From the NCBI RefSeq assembly GCF_025813715.1, contig NZ_CP107532.1, positions 3,364,001 to 3,428,000 on the forward strand: a stretch of DNA of 64,000 nucleotides, read 5' to 3'. The position numbers and the translations under genes were made by a program. Shown in pieces: positions 43,746 through 53,095 of the stretch. A model generated the notes under the pieces. It searched no databases. It was not told where the DNA came from and saw nothing but the letters and a program-made list of their open reading frames with translations. Within the stretch, counting starts at the first letter, position 1. Every line of letters begins with the position of its first letter. The DNA is from Methylobacterium sp. FF17. GTDB lineage: Bacteria; Pseudomonadota; Alphaproteobacteria; Rhizobiales; Beijerinckiaceae.

Positions 43746-45224
43746 TCAGCTCCGGGTCGCGAAGCAGCTGAAGCCGTTGCGCTTCAGGGCGATGCAGGCA
43801 TCCTGCGCGCTATCCTGCTCGGCGAAGCCCGAGAAGCGGGCCCGGAAGAGGGTCGCGCCGCCATGTTCGACCTTCACCGTGTAGGGCGAGGCCTTGGACA
43901 GGGCGCCGCCGGCGCGGGAACGGGCGTCGGCGAGCATCGACTTCGCCTTGTCCTCGTCGTCCATGGCGCCGAGTTGGATGACCCAGGCGGTCGGGGTGAT
44001 CCGAGCGCCGGCCACGGGCTTCGGAGGCTCGGCGCGGGGACCGTCCACGGAGGCGAGCCGTGCATCGCTCTTGCCGCCGGCCGGGAAGGCCGCCTGACCG
44101 CCGGTGGGCGCGTAGGCCTGGGCGGATCCCGGAAGCGCGCCCGAACGCCACTTCATGCCGGCGCTGCCGGGAGTGGTGGTGCGGGGGCTGATGTCGAGGG
44201 GCTGGCCGGCGCGGGCGGTCGAGGCGGTGGTCTCGACGTCCTCGTCATCGGCCGAGGCGACCTGGGTGCGGGTGCGCGAGGCGCCATCGGCCACCACGGC
44301 CGGACGGGCGCGCTCGGCGACCTCGGTCGTCGCGGGCGTCTGGCGGGCACCCGCATAGGCGCGGGGCAGGGACTGGCGCACGAGGTCGGCCATGATCCTG
44401 TCGCGGCTTGCGCCGGACTTCCCGCCGAGCACGATCGCCACGATCTGGCGGTCGTCGAGCTTGGCTGCCGTCATCAGATTGAAGCCGGAATCGCGGGTGT
44501 AGCCCGTCTTGATGCCGTCGACCCCCTGCACGTTGCCGAGCAGCCGGTTGTGGTTGCCGATGACCCGGCCCCGGAAGGCGAAGGAGCGGGTCTGGAAGTA
44601 CTTGTAGTAGCGCGGGAAGCGGTCCTGGATCGCGCGGGCTAGCACGGTAAGGTCGCGCGCCGTGGTGATCTGGTCGGCGTCCGGAAGGCCGGAGGCGTTG
44701 GCGTAGTTCGTCCGCGTCATGCCCAGGGCCTTGGCCTTCTGGGTCATCATCTCCGCAAAGCGCGCCTCCGACCCGGCGATGTTCTCGCCGATGGCGCAGG
44801 CGACGTCGTTGGCGGACTTGGTGACGATCGCCTTGATCGCCTCCTCGACCTCGATGGTCGAGCCGGGGCGCAGGCCGAGCTTGGAGGGCGACTGCGATGC
44901 AGCGAAGGACGAAATCGTGAGGGGTGAATCGAGGGTGTAGCGGCCGCGCTCCAGCTGCTCGAACAGCATGTACAGGGTCATCACCTTGGTGATGGAGGCC
45001 GGGTGGCGCAGCGAATCCTCGTTGATCGCGTGGAGCACCTTGCCGGTCTTCACGTCCACCACCATCGCCGCATAGGGGGGATTGTACCCACCGCCGCCGC
45101 TCCGCTTATGATGGCCGCGCCGCGCTTCCGCCGGCGAGGCGAGGGCGGTGAGCACGGCGGCCGCCGCGATCGCGGCGGTCAATGCAGGCACCCGGCCGAC
45201 GCGGGGAGTTTGGCTACGCATCAC
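43746..45224 (-). CDS. D-alanyl-D-alanine carboxypeptidase with SPOR-like C-terminus
   Basis: This is a 492-residue penicillin-binding protein of the DacA/DacC type. A signal sequence precedes the catalytic domain with HPASITKVMT (Ser-x-x-Lys), KSANDVA (Ser-x-Asn) and GIKTGYT (Lys-Thr-Gly). After about residue 300 a Pro/Thr/Ala-rich linker leads to a C-terminal block of about 80 residues (WVIQLGAMDDEDKAKSMLADARS, TLFRARFSGF) that reads as a SPOR domain binding denuded glycan at the septum. It trims pentapeptides in the periplasm. Confidence 0.9.
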   Translation of the reverse strand: MMRSQTPRVGRVPALTAAIAAAAVLTALASPAEARRGHHKRSGGGGYNPPYAAMVVDVKTGKVLHAINEDSLRHPASITKVMTLYMLFEQLERGRYTLDSPLTISSFAASQSPSKLGLRPGSTIEVEEAIKAIVTKSANDVACAIGENIAGSEARFAEMMTQKAKALGMTRTNYANASGLPDADQITTARDLTVLARAIQDRFPRYYKYFQTRSFAFRGRVIGNHNRLLGNVQGVDGIKTGYTRDSGFNLMTAAKLDDRQIVAIVLGGKSGASRDRIMADLVRQSLPRAYAGARQTPATTEVAERARPAVVADGASRTRTQVASADDEDVETTASTARAGQPLDISPRTTTPGSAGMKWRSGALPGSAQAYAPTGGQAAFPAGGKSDARLASVDGPRAEPPKPVAGARITPTAWVIQLGAMDDEDKAKSMLADARSRAGGALSKASPYTVKVEHGGATLFRARFSGFAEQDSAQDACIALKRNGFSCFATRS

Positions 45225-45413
45225 GACTCACTGCCTCGACATGCTCGGCCCCGTAACGCCGGCTTGCACTGCAACATCTCAGCGCGGGTGCGGGCCTGCC
45301 GCCGTAACCCCGCAACATCTGTCAATCAGGCTAGGCGGACGCAGTTACGGCCCGGTTAATGCCATCTCGGCATTTCGATCTTCATTTCCCTCTTATTGCA
45401 CCGCATCATTCAC

Positions 45414-45442
45414 TTGACGTTTCATGCTGCATTGCACAATGA
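45414..45442 (+). promoter_or_regulatory. Candidate phasin promoter with PhaR-like operator
   Basis: TTGACG at 45414-45419 is a good -35 box with weak -10 choices at 45435-45442. Overlapping that area is TGCTGCATTGCACAA (45425-45439), close to the TGC/GCA palindromes bound by the polyhydroxyalkanoate regulator PhaR. A further ATTGCAC starts at 45395, 36 bases upstream. The link to PhaR is inference. Confidence 0.45.
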
Positions 45443-45528
45443 TGCCGGCAGGACCGCGCGAGGATCCCCGGGGCATACGCCCGACATGTCCGGGCCAGTC
45501 CGATCCACACGATAGGAAGGATGACGTC

Positions 45529-45981
45529 ATGACCCAGGTTTTCGAGAAGGCCGCCGAACTCAACCGCACCAACCTGGCGCAGGTGATGAAGGGCGTGAAT
45601 GCGCTCTCCAAGACCAACCAGAGCGCCGGTATCGAATGGGCGGACTTCGCCAAGGAATCCTACGCCGCCGGCGCCGAGACGATGAAGAAGCTCGCGGGCG
45701 CACGCACGCTGCAATCCGCGCTCGAGATCCAGGGCGCCTACCTGAAGGACTCCTACCAGCGTCTCCAGACCCAGGCGAAGGTCGTCGGCGATCTCTACAA
45801 GGGACTCGCCGAAGAGGTGGGCGCTCCGCTGCAGGGCAATGCCGCTTTCGATCCCAAGGCGTTCTTCAACTCCAAGGCCTTCTTCGATCCCAAAGGCATT
45901 TTCGATCCCAAGGCCTTCTTCGACCCGAAGAATTTCCCCAAGCTGCCCGGCCTTCCGGTGTCGTCCAAGCTCGCCGCCTGA
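45529..45981 (+). CDS. Phasin family protein with FDPKAFF repeats
   Basis: This is a 150-residue phasin, a granule-coating protein for polyhydroxyalkanoate inclusions. Residues 1-100 are the helical phasin domain (FEKAAELNRTNLAQVMKGVN, IEWADFAKESYAAGAETMKKLAGA). Residues 107-136 are about five copies of a 5-8 residue unit, F-D-P-K-A-F-F with variants. The ending KLPGLPVSSKLAA is short. AGGAAGG lies 8 bases before the ATG. A strong terminator follows, so it is monocistronic. Confidence 0.88.
   Translation: MTQVFEKAAELNRTNLAQVMKGVNALSKTNQSAGIEWADFAKESYAAGAETMKKLAGARTLQSALEIQGAYLKDSYQRLQTQAKVVGDLYKGLAEEVGAPLQGNAAFDPKAFFNSKAFFDPKGIFDPKAFFDPKNFPKLPGLPVSSKLAA
45847..45936 (+). repeat. Tandem coding repeat in the phasin gene
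   Basis: Near-identical 15-24 base units around TTCGATCCCAAGGC and TTCTTC encode the FDPKAFF series. Identity at the base level suggests recent duplication or ongoing slippage. Confidence 0.75.
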
Positions 45982-46040
45982 TCCGGGGCGACCGGACCGG
46001 CCGACCCGGCCGTCCGTGAGCTCGACACAAGCCGGTTATC

Positions 46041-46079
46041 ACGGCCCCGCGCGAGACATCGCACGGGGCCGTTTCTATT
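46041..46079 (+). terminator. Terminator after phasin gene
   Basis: ACGGCCCCG (46041-46049) pairs with CGGGGCCGT (46064-46072), followed by TTCTATT. The stem is strong and the tail is moderately T-rich. Confidence 0.75.
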
Positions 46080-46227
46080 GGAGGCCCGGCGGCTGGGGCG
46101 CCAACCGGGGCCGCCTCGGACAAGTGCGCGCAGCCGACTGGCGAACCGGCCCATCGCTCTATAGATTGCTGTCGATGCGAGCGCGCCTCGCCGGCGCGAC
46201 CCGCGGACCAGCAGCTTGACGAGCAGC

Positions 46228-46686
46228 ATGCCGCACCATGGGGTCGATGCGATTCAGATGACCGAGATCCTGCCACGGGGCAGCGAATCGCCGCGCGCGC
46301 ATGGCGCCGGACCGAGCCTTGCCCAAAGTCACGCCCAGCCGACGCGCGCTTCCGACGACCCCCGCGAGCCCGGGGGCAACGATGACGGTCGCTCCGGAAC
46401 GGCGATCATCACGCGTACGAAGCCGAAGACCAAGCGGCCGAGCCTCTATCGCGTATTACTACTGAATGACGACTACACGCCCCAGGAATTCGTGGTGCAT
46501 GTCGTCGAGAAGTTTTTCAACAAATCTCAGGAAGCCGCCTTCCAGATCATGATGCACGTGCACCACAACGGTGTCGGCGAATGCGGGGTGTTCACCTACG
46601 AGGTCGCGGAGACCAAGGTGACGCAGGTCATGGACTTCGCACGCAAACATCAACATCCTCTCCAGTGCGTCATGGAAAAGAAATAG
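46228..46686 (+). CDS. clpS: ATP-dependent Clp protease adaptor ClpS
   Basis: This is a 152-residue ClpS that delivers N-degron substrates to ClpA. The core (residues about 70-152) has [36 protein letters not shown] and [11 protein letters not shown], with the Asn-Asp and His used in binding N-terminal residues. The long disordered head is typical of alphaproteobacterial ClpS. ATG 46258 is an alternative start. clpA begins 24 bases after the stop. Confidence 0.93.
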   Translation: MPHHGVDAIQMTEILPRGSESPRAHGAGPSLAQSHAQPTRASDDPREPGGNDDGRSGTAIITRTKPKTKRPSLYRVLLLNDDYTPQEFVVHVVEKFFNKSQEAAFQIMMHVHHNGVGECGVFTYEVAETKVTQVMDFARKHQHPLQCVMEKK

Positions 46687-46709
46687 GCATCCCACTTAGA
46701 GGCCACGCT

Positions 46710-49211
46710 TTGCCCAGCTTCTCTCGCAGCCTAGAACAAGCTCTCCACCGCGCCCTGGCGCTCGCCGGCGAGCGCCGGCACGAATATGCGACGCTGGAGC
46801 ACCTCCTGCTCGCCCTTGTGGATGATCAGGACGCGGCCGCCGTCATGCGCGCCTGCAACGTCGAGGTGGATACGCTCAAGCGCAGCCTCGTCGAGTACGT
46901 CGACACCGAATTGTCCAACCTCATCGGGGATGGGCGCCAGGACGCCAAGCCCACGGCGGGCTTCCAGCGCGTGATCCAGCGCGCGGTGATCCACGTGCAA
47001 TCCTCCGGTCGCGAAGAAGTCACCGGCGCCAACGTGCTGGTGGCTATTTTCGCCGAGCGCGAGAGCCACGCCGCCTACTTCCTGCAGGAGCAGGACATGA
47101 CCCGCTACGACGCGGTCAACTACATCAGCCACGGCATCGCCAAGCGGCCCGGCACCTCCGAATCGAAGCCCGTGCGCGGCGCCGACGAGGAAGCGGCGGC
47201 CGAGCGGCCGAGTGGCGAGGACGGCGAAGGCCGGGGCAAGAAGAAGGGCGATGCCCTCGAGGCCTACTGCGTCAACCTGAACAAGAAGGCCCGCGACGGC
47301 CGGATCGACCCGCTGATCGGGCGCGAGAGCGAGGTTCAGCGCACCATCCAGATCCTCTGCCGGCGCCAGAAGAACAACCCGCTTCTCGTGGGCGAGCCCG
47401 GCGTGGGCAAGACCGCCATCGCGGAGGGCCTGGCCCGCAAGATCATCAACAAGGAAGTGCCGGAAGTCCTCCTGGAGGCCACGGTGTTCTCCCTCGACAT
47501 GGGGACCCTGCTGGCGGGTACCCGCTATCGCGGCGACTTCGAGGAGCGCCTGAAGCAGGTGATGAAGGAGATCGAGGCGCACCCGAACGCGGTGCTCTTC
47601 ATCGACGAGATCCATACGGTGATCGGGGCCGGCGCGACGTCGGGCGGCGCCATGGATGCCTCGAACCTCCTGAAGCCCGCGCTCGCCAACGGCTCCCTGC
47701 GCTGCATCGGCTCGACCACCTACAAGGAGTACCGCCAGTACTTCGAGAAGGATCGCGCTCTGGTGCGCCGCTTCCAGAAGATCGACGTCAACGAGCCGTC
47801 GATCCCCGACGCGATCGAGATCGTGAAGGGCCTGAAGCCGTACTTCGAGGAGTTCCACAAGCTCAAGTACACCACCGAGGCCGTCAAGGCTGCGGTCGAA
47901 CTGTCGGCGCGCTACATCAACGACCGCAAGCTGCCGGACAAAGCGATCGACGTCATCGACGAAACCGGCGCCTCGCAGATGCTAGTGCCGGAGGCGCGCC
48001 GCAAGCGCACCATCGGCGTCAAGGAGATCGAGGCCACCATCGCCACGATGGCACGAATCCCGCCAAAGACCGTGTCGAAGGACGATGCGGTGGTCCTCAA
48101 GAACCTGACCGAGAACCTGAAGCGGGTCGTCTACGGCCAGCCCAACGCCATCGATGCGCTGACCTCGGCGATCAAGCTGGCCCGTGCCGGCCTGCGCGAT
48201 CCGGACAAGCCGATCGGCTCCTACCTGTTCGCGGGTCCGACCGGCGTCGGCAAGACCGAGGCGGCCAAGCAACTCGCTGCGTCCCTGGGCGTGGAGATGC
48301 TGCGCTTCGACATGTCGGAATACATGGAGCGCCACACCGTGAGCCGCCTCATCGGCGCGCCCCCCGGCTACGTGGGCTTCGACCAGGGCGGGCTGCTCAC
48401 CGATGGCATCGATCAGCACCCGCATTGCGTGCTGCTGCTCGACGAGATCGAGAAAGCCCACCCGGACCTGTTCAACATCCTGTTGCAGGTCATGGATCAC
48501 GGCAAGCTCACCGATCACAACGGCAAGCAGGTCGACTTCCGCAACGTGATCATCATCATGACCACGAATGCGGGCGCCTCCGACCTCGCCCGGTCGGCCT
48601 ACGGCTTCACGCAGGCCAAGCGCACGGGCGACGATGTGGAGGCGATCAACAAGCTGTTCGCACCGGAATTCCGCAACCGGCTCGATGCGATCATCTCGTT
48701 CGGGCACCTGCCCAAGGAGGTGGTGGCCAAGGTGGTGGACAAGTTCGTCCTCCAGCTCGAGGCGCAGCTCGCCGATCGGAACGTCACCATCGAGCTCTCC
48801 GACGAGGCGCGCGAGTGGCTGACCGAGCACGGCTACGACGACGCGATGGGTGCCCGCCCGATGGCGCGCCTGATCCAGTCCACCATCAAGACGCCGCTCG
48901 CCGACGAGGTCCTGTTCGGGCGGCTCAAGGACGGCGGTGCGGTGCGGGTGGTGGTGCGCAAGCCCGAGGCGGACGACGGCAAGGATGCCCTGGGCTTCGA
49001 GTTCCCGGCCGGTCCCGTCACGCCGAAGCCCGAGAAGGACGTCACCAACGCGGCCAAGAAGCACAAGCGCACCAAGGCGAAGGTGTCCGCCCGCAAATCG
49101 GGTGACAAGGGCAGCGACAAGGGTGATTGCAAGGGCGACGACAAGGGCGGTCCGAGCGGGGGCCCCGGCGGCGTCCGTACGGTGCCGAAGGTGCCGCTGG
49201 TCAAGGCCTGA
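46710..49211 (+). CDS. clpA: ATP-dependent Clp protease ATP-binding subunit ClpA
   Basis: This is an 833-residue AAA+ unfoldase that feeds ClpP. The Clp_N domain starts PSFSRSLEQALHRALALA, so the TTG at 46710 must be the initiator although it is a rare codon. Walker A sites are GEPGVGKT near residue 230 and GPTGVGKT near 510, with Walker B VLFIDEIH and VLLLDEIE. The last 50 residues are an odd low-complexity tail rich in Lys, Gly and Asp. It forms an operon with clpS. Confidence 0.96.
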   Translation: MPSFSRSLEQALHRALALAGERRHEYATLEHLLLALVDDQDAAAVMRACNVEVDTLKRSLVEYVDTELSNLIGDGRQDAKPTAGFQRVIQRAVIHVQSSGREEVTGANVLVAIFAERESHAAYFLQEQDMTRYDAVNYISHGIAKRPGTSESKPVRGADEEAAAERPSGEDGEGRGKKKGDALEAYCVNLNKKARDGRIDPLIGRESEVQRTIQILCRRQKNNPLLVGEPGVGKTAIAEGLARKIINKEVPEVLLEATVFSLDMGTLLAGTRYRGDFEERLKQVMKEIEAHPNAVLFIDEIHTVIGAGATSGGAMDASNLLKPALANGSLRCIGSTTYKEYRQYFEKDRALVRRFQKIDVNEPSIPDAIEIVKGLKPYFEEFHKLKYTTEAVKAAVELSARYINDRKLPDKAIDVIDETGASQMLVPEARRKRTIGVKEIEATIATMARIPPKTVSKDDAVVLKNLTENLKRVVYGQPNAIDALTSAIKLARAGLRDPDKPIGSYLFAGPTGVGKTEAAKQLAASLGVEMLRFDMSEYMERHTVSRLIGAPPGYVGFDQGGLLTDGIDQHPHCVLLLDEIEKAHPDLFNILLQVMDHGKLTDHNGKQVDFRNVIIIMTTNAGASDLARSAYGFTQAKRTGDDVEAINKLFAPEFRNRLDAIISFGHLPKEVVAKVVDKFVLQLEAQLADRNVTIELSDEAREWLTEHGYDDAMGARPMARLIQSTIKTPLADEVLFGRLKDGGAVRVVVRKPEADDGKDALGFEFPAGPVTPKPEKDVTNAAKKHKRTKAKVSARKSGDKGSDKGDCKGDDKGGPSGGPGGVRTVPKVPLVKA

Positions 49212-49220
49212 AGTGCGATA

Positions 49221-49251
49221 GACGGCCTTCCCGATCAACCGGGGAGGCCGT
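49221..49251 (+). terminator. Hairpin after clpA, possible terminator
   Basis: GACGGCCTTCCC (49221-49232) pairs with GGGGAGGCCGTC (49240-49251) around GATCAACC. There is no T run after it, so it may only stabilise the transcript end. Confidence 0.5.
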
Positions 49252-49416
49252 CCGCCGTCAGGGGCCATCGCGGCGCGATCGCCCCGAAAAGTCGTGCCGA
49301 TGGTCGACACGTGGCCGCGGGATGGTTAGCAACCGCTGGAACGGAGAGCGGGCACTGCGACAGACCGGCTGGAAACGCCTCCCCATCGCTGAGATCGATC
49401 GAGGAGGGGCGTCCCG

Positions 49417-49680
49417 ATGAACGACTTGCACCAGGGTCCGCTCACCCCCGTTTCGAGCACGCAACCGGCGTCGACGAAGCTGACGCGGCGCGAGGAGCGC
49501 CGTCTGCGGCGCAGGCGGCGGCGCCAGGGCGAGGAAATCCTGGGCTGGATCCTCGTCCCGCTGATCGTCGTGGGGCTCTACTGGGGCGTCACCGCCGTCT
49601 TCGAGTTCCTCGGCACCTCACCGGGGCAGGTCTGGGACCAGCTGATGCAGGTCAAGGCCATGATGGAGAAGCGCGGCTGA
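49417..49680 (+). CDS. Small basic single-pass membrane protein
   Basis: This is an 87-residue protein. A highly basic run (TRREERRLRRRRRRQGEE) precedes one membrane helix (ILGWILVPLIVVGLYWGV) at about residues 41-62, and a short tail follows. The positive patch beside the helix predicts a cytoplasmic N-terminus. Function unknown. Confidence 0.7.
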   Translation: MNDLHQGPLTPVSSTQPASTKLTRREERRLRRRRRRQGEEILGWILVPLIVVGLYWGVTAVFEFLGTSPGQVWDQLMQVKAMMEKRG

Positions 49681-49696
49681 GGGCCGCGCACCCCAC

Positions 49697-50671
49697 TCAG
49701 TCACGTCGCAGCGCGTGGATCGCGAAGAGCGCATCGGGATCCGTCCACACTTCGCCTGCCACCCAACCCGCTGCCTTCGCCAGCTGGCGAAATCCCTCGA
49801 TCGTGTATTTGTAGCTGTTCTCGGTGTGGATCGTCTCGCCCTCGGCGAAGTCGATCCGGTGGCCGGCGAGGTGAATCGCCTGCGTCGCTTGGCTGACGAG
49901 GTGCATTTCGATGCGCGAGGCTTCGGGGTTGAAGAACGCCCGGTGCGCGAAGGCCTCGATGTCGATATCGGCGCCGAGTTCGCGCTGGATGCGCACGAGC
50001 AGGTTGCGGTTGAAGGCAGCCGTGACGCCGGCGGCATCGTCGTAGGCGGCGTCCAGCACCGCCTTGTCCTTCACGAGATCGACCCCGACGATCAGGACCG
50101 CGCCGTCGCCGAGCACCCGTCCGAAGTGGCGCAGCAGGCTGGCGGCCTGGGGCGGCTCGAAATTGCCGATGGTCGAGCCCGGGAAGAAGCCCGCGACGGG
50201 TCCCCCCGGCAGGCTCGCCGGCAGGGTGAAGGCACGGGTGAAATCGGCGGCCACCGGCATGATGGCGAGGTCGGGAAAATCGACGGCGAGGGCTTCGGCC
50301 TCGCTGCGCAGGAAGCTCTCCGAGACGTCGACCGGAACGTAGGCTGCGAGATCCGGCCGGTGGACCATCAGCCGCCGGACCTTGGCGGTGGAGCCGCTGC
50401 CGAACTCCACGAGGCTCGCCCGGGCCGGCAGGGCGGCGGCGATGGCGGCGCCCTGCGCGTCGAGGATGCCGAGTTCCGTCCGCGTCGGGTAGTATTCCGG
50501 CTGACGGGTGATCGCCTCGAACAGATCGGACCCCGCCGCATCGTAGAAATACTTCGCGGACAGGAATTTCTGCGGTGCCGACAGACCCGCGAGGACGTCG
50601 TCGAGGAACTGCCGCTCCGGATCGATAGGGGCAACCGGAACGGCATCCGTAAAGACGGGATTGATGGTCAA
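49697..50671 (-). CDS. egtD: L-histidine N-alpha-methyltransferase EgtD
   Basis: This 324-residue enzyme trimethylates histidine to hercynine, the first step of ergothioneine synthesis. SAM binding is seen in LVEFGSGSTAKVRRL and VPVDVSESFL; the family block FFPGSTIGNFEP and the late NSYKYTIEGF are clear. TTG 50671 is the start because GGAG lies 8 bases before it and no ATG fits. It begins 37 bases after the egtB stop, so the two form an operon. Confidence 0.93.
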   Translation of the reverse strand: MTINPVFTDAVPVAPIDPERQFLDDVLAGLSAPQKFLSAKYFYDAAGSDLFEAITRQPEYYPTRTELGILDAQGAAIAAALPARASLVEFGSGSTAKVRRLMVHRPDLAAYVPVDVSESFLRSEAEALAVDFPDLAIMPVAADFTRAFTLPASLPGGPVAGFFPGSTIGNFEPPQAASLLRHFGRVLGDGAVLIVGVDLVKDKAVLDAAYDDAAGVTAAFNRNLLVRIQRELGADIDIEAFAHRAFFNPEASRIEMHLVSQATQAIHLAGHRIDFAEGETIHTENSYKYTIEGFRQLAKAAGWVAGEVWTDPDALFAIHALRRD

Positions 50672-50708
50672 GATGGGGCTCCGGATACGCGGACGAGACG
50701 GATTGCTC

Positions 50709-51980
50709 TTAGGAGCAGGCGTCGGACAGGCGCAGGCCCGTGAACTGCCAGCGCTGATGGGGGTAGAAGAAGTTGCGATAGCCGATGCGGGCATGCCCCT
50801 GCGGCGTCGCCACGGAGGAACCCCGCAGCACGAACTGGTTCGACATGAACTTGCCGTTGTACTCGCCGAGTGCGCCATCCACCGGCCGATAGCCCGGATA
50901 AGCGGTGTAGGCGCTGCGGGTCCATTGCCAGACGAGGCCGAACGCATCCGCCAGGGCGTCCTCGCGGGCAGCAACCTCCCACTCGAACTCGGTCGGCAGG
51001 TCACGCCCCGCCCAGCGGGCGTAGGCGTCCGCCTCGTAGTAGCTGATATGGGTGACGGGCAGCGCCGGGTCGACGGCCCGCAGGCCGGCCAGGGTCATGG
51101 TCTCCCACCCGGCATCGCCGCGGCGCCAGTAACCAGGCGCCTCCCAGCCCTCGGCCTGGGCCGCGATCCAGCCGTCGGAGAGCCAGAGTTCCGGCCGGGC
51201 GTAGCCGCGATCCGCCATGAAGGCGAGCCACTCCGCGTTTGTCACCAGAGCCCTATCGATGCGGCCACCCTGGATCAGCACGTCGTGGCGCGGCGATTCG
51301 TTGTCGAACGAGAAACCCTCGCCCGCATGCCCGATCTGCGTGATGCCACGCGGAAGGTCCGCCTGACCCGCCGCCCCCTGGGCCCGAGGAAAGCGCCAGG
51401 CGGAGTCGTAGGCCGGCGAAAGGGGGTTCTGCGCGAAGGCGTGCAGGATGTCGGTGACCAGCAGTTCCTGGTGCTGCTGCTCGTGATAGAGGCCAATCTC
51501 CAGCACCGGCAGGATTGCGTCGAGGGCTTCGGCCGAGGCCTCGTTCAGGAGGGCGGCAACGGCACGATCCACGTGCGCTCGGTAGGCCGCCACCTCACCG
51601 GCGGTCGGCCGGGTGATGAGCCCGCGCATGATGCGCGGCTGACGCGGGCCGGCGGCGACATAGTAGGAATTGAACAGGTAGTGCAGCCGCTCGTCGTAGG
51701 GCTGGTAGCCCGGCCGGTGCTCGCGCAGCAGGAACTGCTCGAAGAACCAGGTCGTATGCGCCCGGTGCCACTTGGTGGGGCTGGCATCCGCCATCGACTG
51801 GACCTGCTGGTCCTCCGGCGACAGCGGCGCGGCGCGCCGCTCGGTCTCATCGCGCACCTGATGGAAGGCTGCGATCCAGGCCGCACGGTCGACCGGCCGG
51901 ACGGACAGGCGCGGCGGCGGAAAGGCCGGGCGACCGATCTCCTCCACGGGGATCTCGCGAAACGCTGCCGTCGCTGCCAT
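50709..51980 (-). CDS. egtB: Ergothioneine biosynthesis sulfoxide synthase EgtB
   Basis: This is a 423-residue non-haem iron enzyme that couples hercynine to a thiol donor with oxygen. A DinB-like N-terminal domain has the iron ligands in LYHEQQHQELL (H-x3-H-x-E) near residue 160, and the C-terminal FGE-sulfatase domain contains FSFDNESPRH, LPTEFEWEVAAR and YRNFFYPHQRWQFTGLRL. GGGAG precedes ATG 51980. No egtA, egtC or egtE is nearby, so the thiol donor and lyase step rely on other genes. Confidence 0.94.
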   Translation of the reverse strand: MAATAAFREIPVEEIGRPAFPPPRLSVRPVDRAAWIAAFHQVRDETERRAAPLSPEDQQVQSMADASPTKWHRAHTTWFFEQFLLREHRPGYQPYDERLHYLFNSYYVAAGPRQPRIMRGLITRPTAGEVAAYRAHVDRAVAALLNEASAEALDAILPVLEIGLYHEQQHQELLVTDILHAFAQNPLSPAYDSAWRFPRAQGAAGQADLPRGITQIGHAGEGFSFDNESPRHDVLIQGGRIDRALVTNAEWLAFMADRGYARPELWLSDGWIAAQAEGWEAPGYWRRGDAGWETMTLAGLRAVDPALPVTHISYYEADAYARWAGRDLPTEFEWEVAAREDALADAFGLVWQWTRSAYTAYPGYRPVDGALGEYNGKFMSNQFVLRGSSVATPQGHARIGYRNFFYPHQRWQFTGLRLSDACS

Positions 51981-52170
51981 ATCGGCCACTCCCTTCTTAA
52001 GTCTTGCTCCGACATATGGCCGCGCGGTCATTCGGCAACGGAGCGCAGGCTGGGCCGTTCGTCGCGGCACTTCACCCGATGCCGTGCCTTTTTGCGGCCA
52101 CGGTGACATCCCCTTAACCGTGGCGCGCCGACACTTCGCCGTTGATGCGAGGCAGTCGGACCGGACTCGG

Positions 52171-53046
52171 ATGCGGATCGATCTCATGGCAGGCATGTCC
52201 ACCGGCGCCGCGGCGCGGAGCGTGGCGGCGCCCCCCACCATCCTGGTGTTCGATTCAGGCCTCGGCGGCCTGACCGTCCTGGAGCAGGTGCGGCGGGGGC
52301 GGCCCGACGCCGCCTACGTCTACGCCGCCGACGACGCAGCCTTCCCCTACGGCCGGCTGTCCGAACCCGTCTTGGTCGAGCGGGTGCTCGGAGTGATGGA
52401 GCGGCTGATCGGCCTGCACGCGCCGGACCTCGTGGTGGTGGCCTGCAACACCGCCTCGACCCTCGTCCTTCCGGCCCTGCGCCAGCGCTTTACCACGCCC
52501 TTCGTCGGGGTGGTCCCGCCGATCAAGCCTGCGGCGGAAGCCACGCGCTCACGGGTGATCAGCCTGCTGGCGACGCCCGGCACCGTCGCCCGCGCCTACA
52601 CGCACGACCTGATCGAGACCTATGCGAGCGCCTGCGCCGTGACCCTCGTCGGCGCGCCCAACCTCGCCGGCTTCGCCGAGGCCGAACTCGCCGGGATGCC
52701 GGTGGACGACGTGGCGCTCGCCCGCGAGATTGCGCCCTGCTTCGTGACCCTGCCGGACGGGCGGCGCACGGACGTGGTCTGCCTCGCCTGCACGCATTAC
52801 CCGCTGCTCCTCGCCCGCTTCCAGGCGCTCGCGCCCTGGCCGGTGCGCTGGATCGACCCGGCCCCCGCCATCGCCCGGCGGGTGACGCAGTTGCTCGGGC
52901 CGGGAGACCGCAACGGCCCCGACGCAGCCCCCGTCCTCGGTGCCTTCACGGGCGGGACCGGACTGACGGGGCCGCTGCGCCATTCCCTGGCCGCGCGCGG
53001 CATCGCCAGCGTCGCGGTCGAGGCGATGCCCCTCGGACTGCAGTGA
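52171..53046 (+). CDS. murI: Glutamate racemase
   Basis: This is a 291-residue racemase that makes D-glutamate for peptidoglycan. The Asp-Ser pair lies in VFDSGLGGLTVL, the first catalytic Cys in VVACNTAST and the second in CLACTHYPLL. Three nearby ATGs (52171, 52186, 52195) could start it; none has a good ribosome binding site. It is divergent from egtB. Confidence 0.92.
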   Translation: MRIDLMAGMSTGAAARSVAAPPTILVFDSGLGGLTVLEQVRRGRPDAAYVYAADDAAFPYGRLSEPVLVERVLGVMERLIGLHAPDLVVVACNTASTLVLPALRQRFTTPFVGVVPPIKPAAEATRSRVISLLATPGTVARAYTHDLIETYASACAVTLVGAPNLAGFAEAELAGMPVDDVALAREIAPCFVTLPDGRRTDVVCLACTHYPLLLARFQALAPWPVRWIDPAPAIARRVTQLLGPGDRNGPDAAPVLGAFTGGTGLTGPLRHSLAARGIASVAVEAMPLGLQ

Positions 53047-53095
53047 ACCTGCGGATTCGCCCGACCGCCATGCAAAGCGCCGAGCCGGCTCGCCA

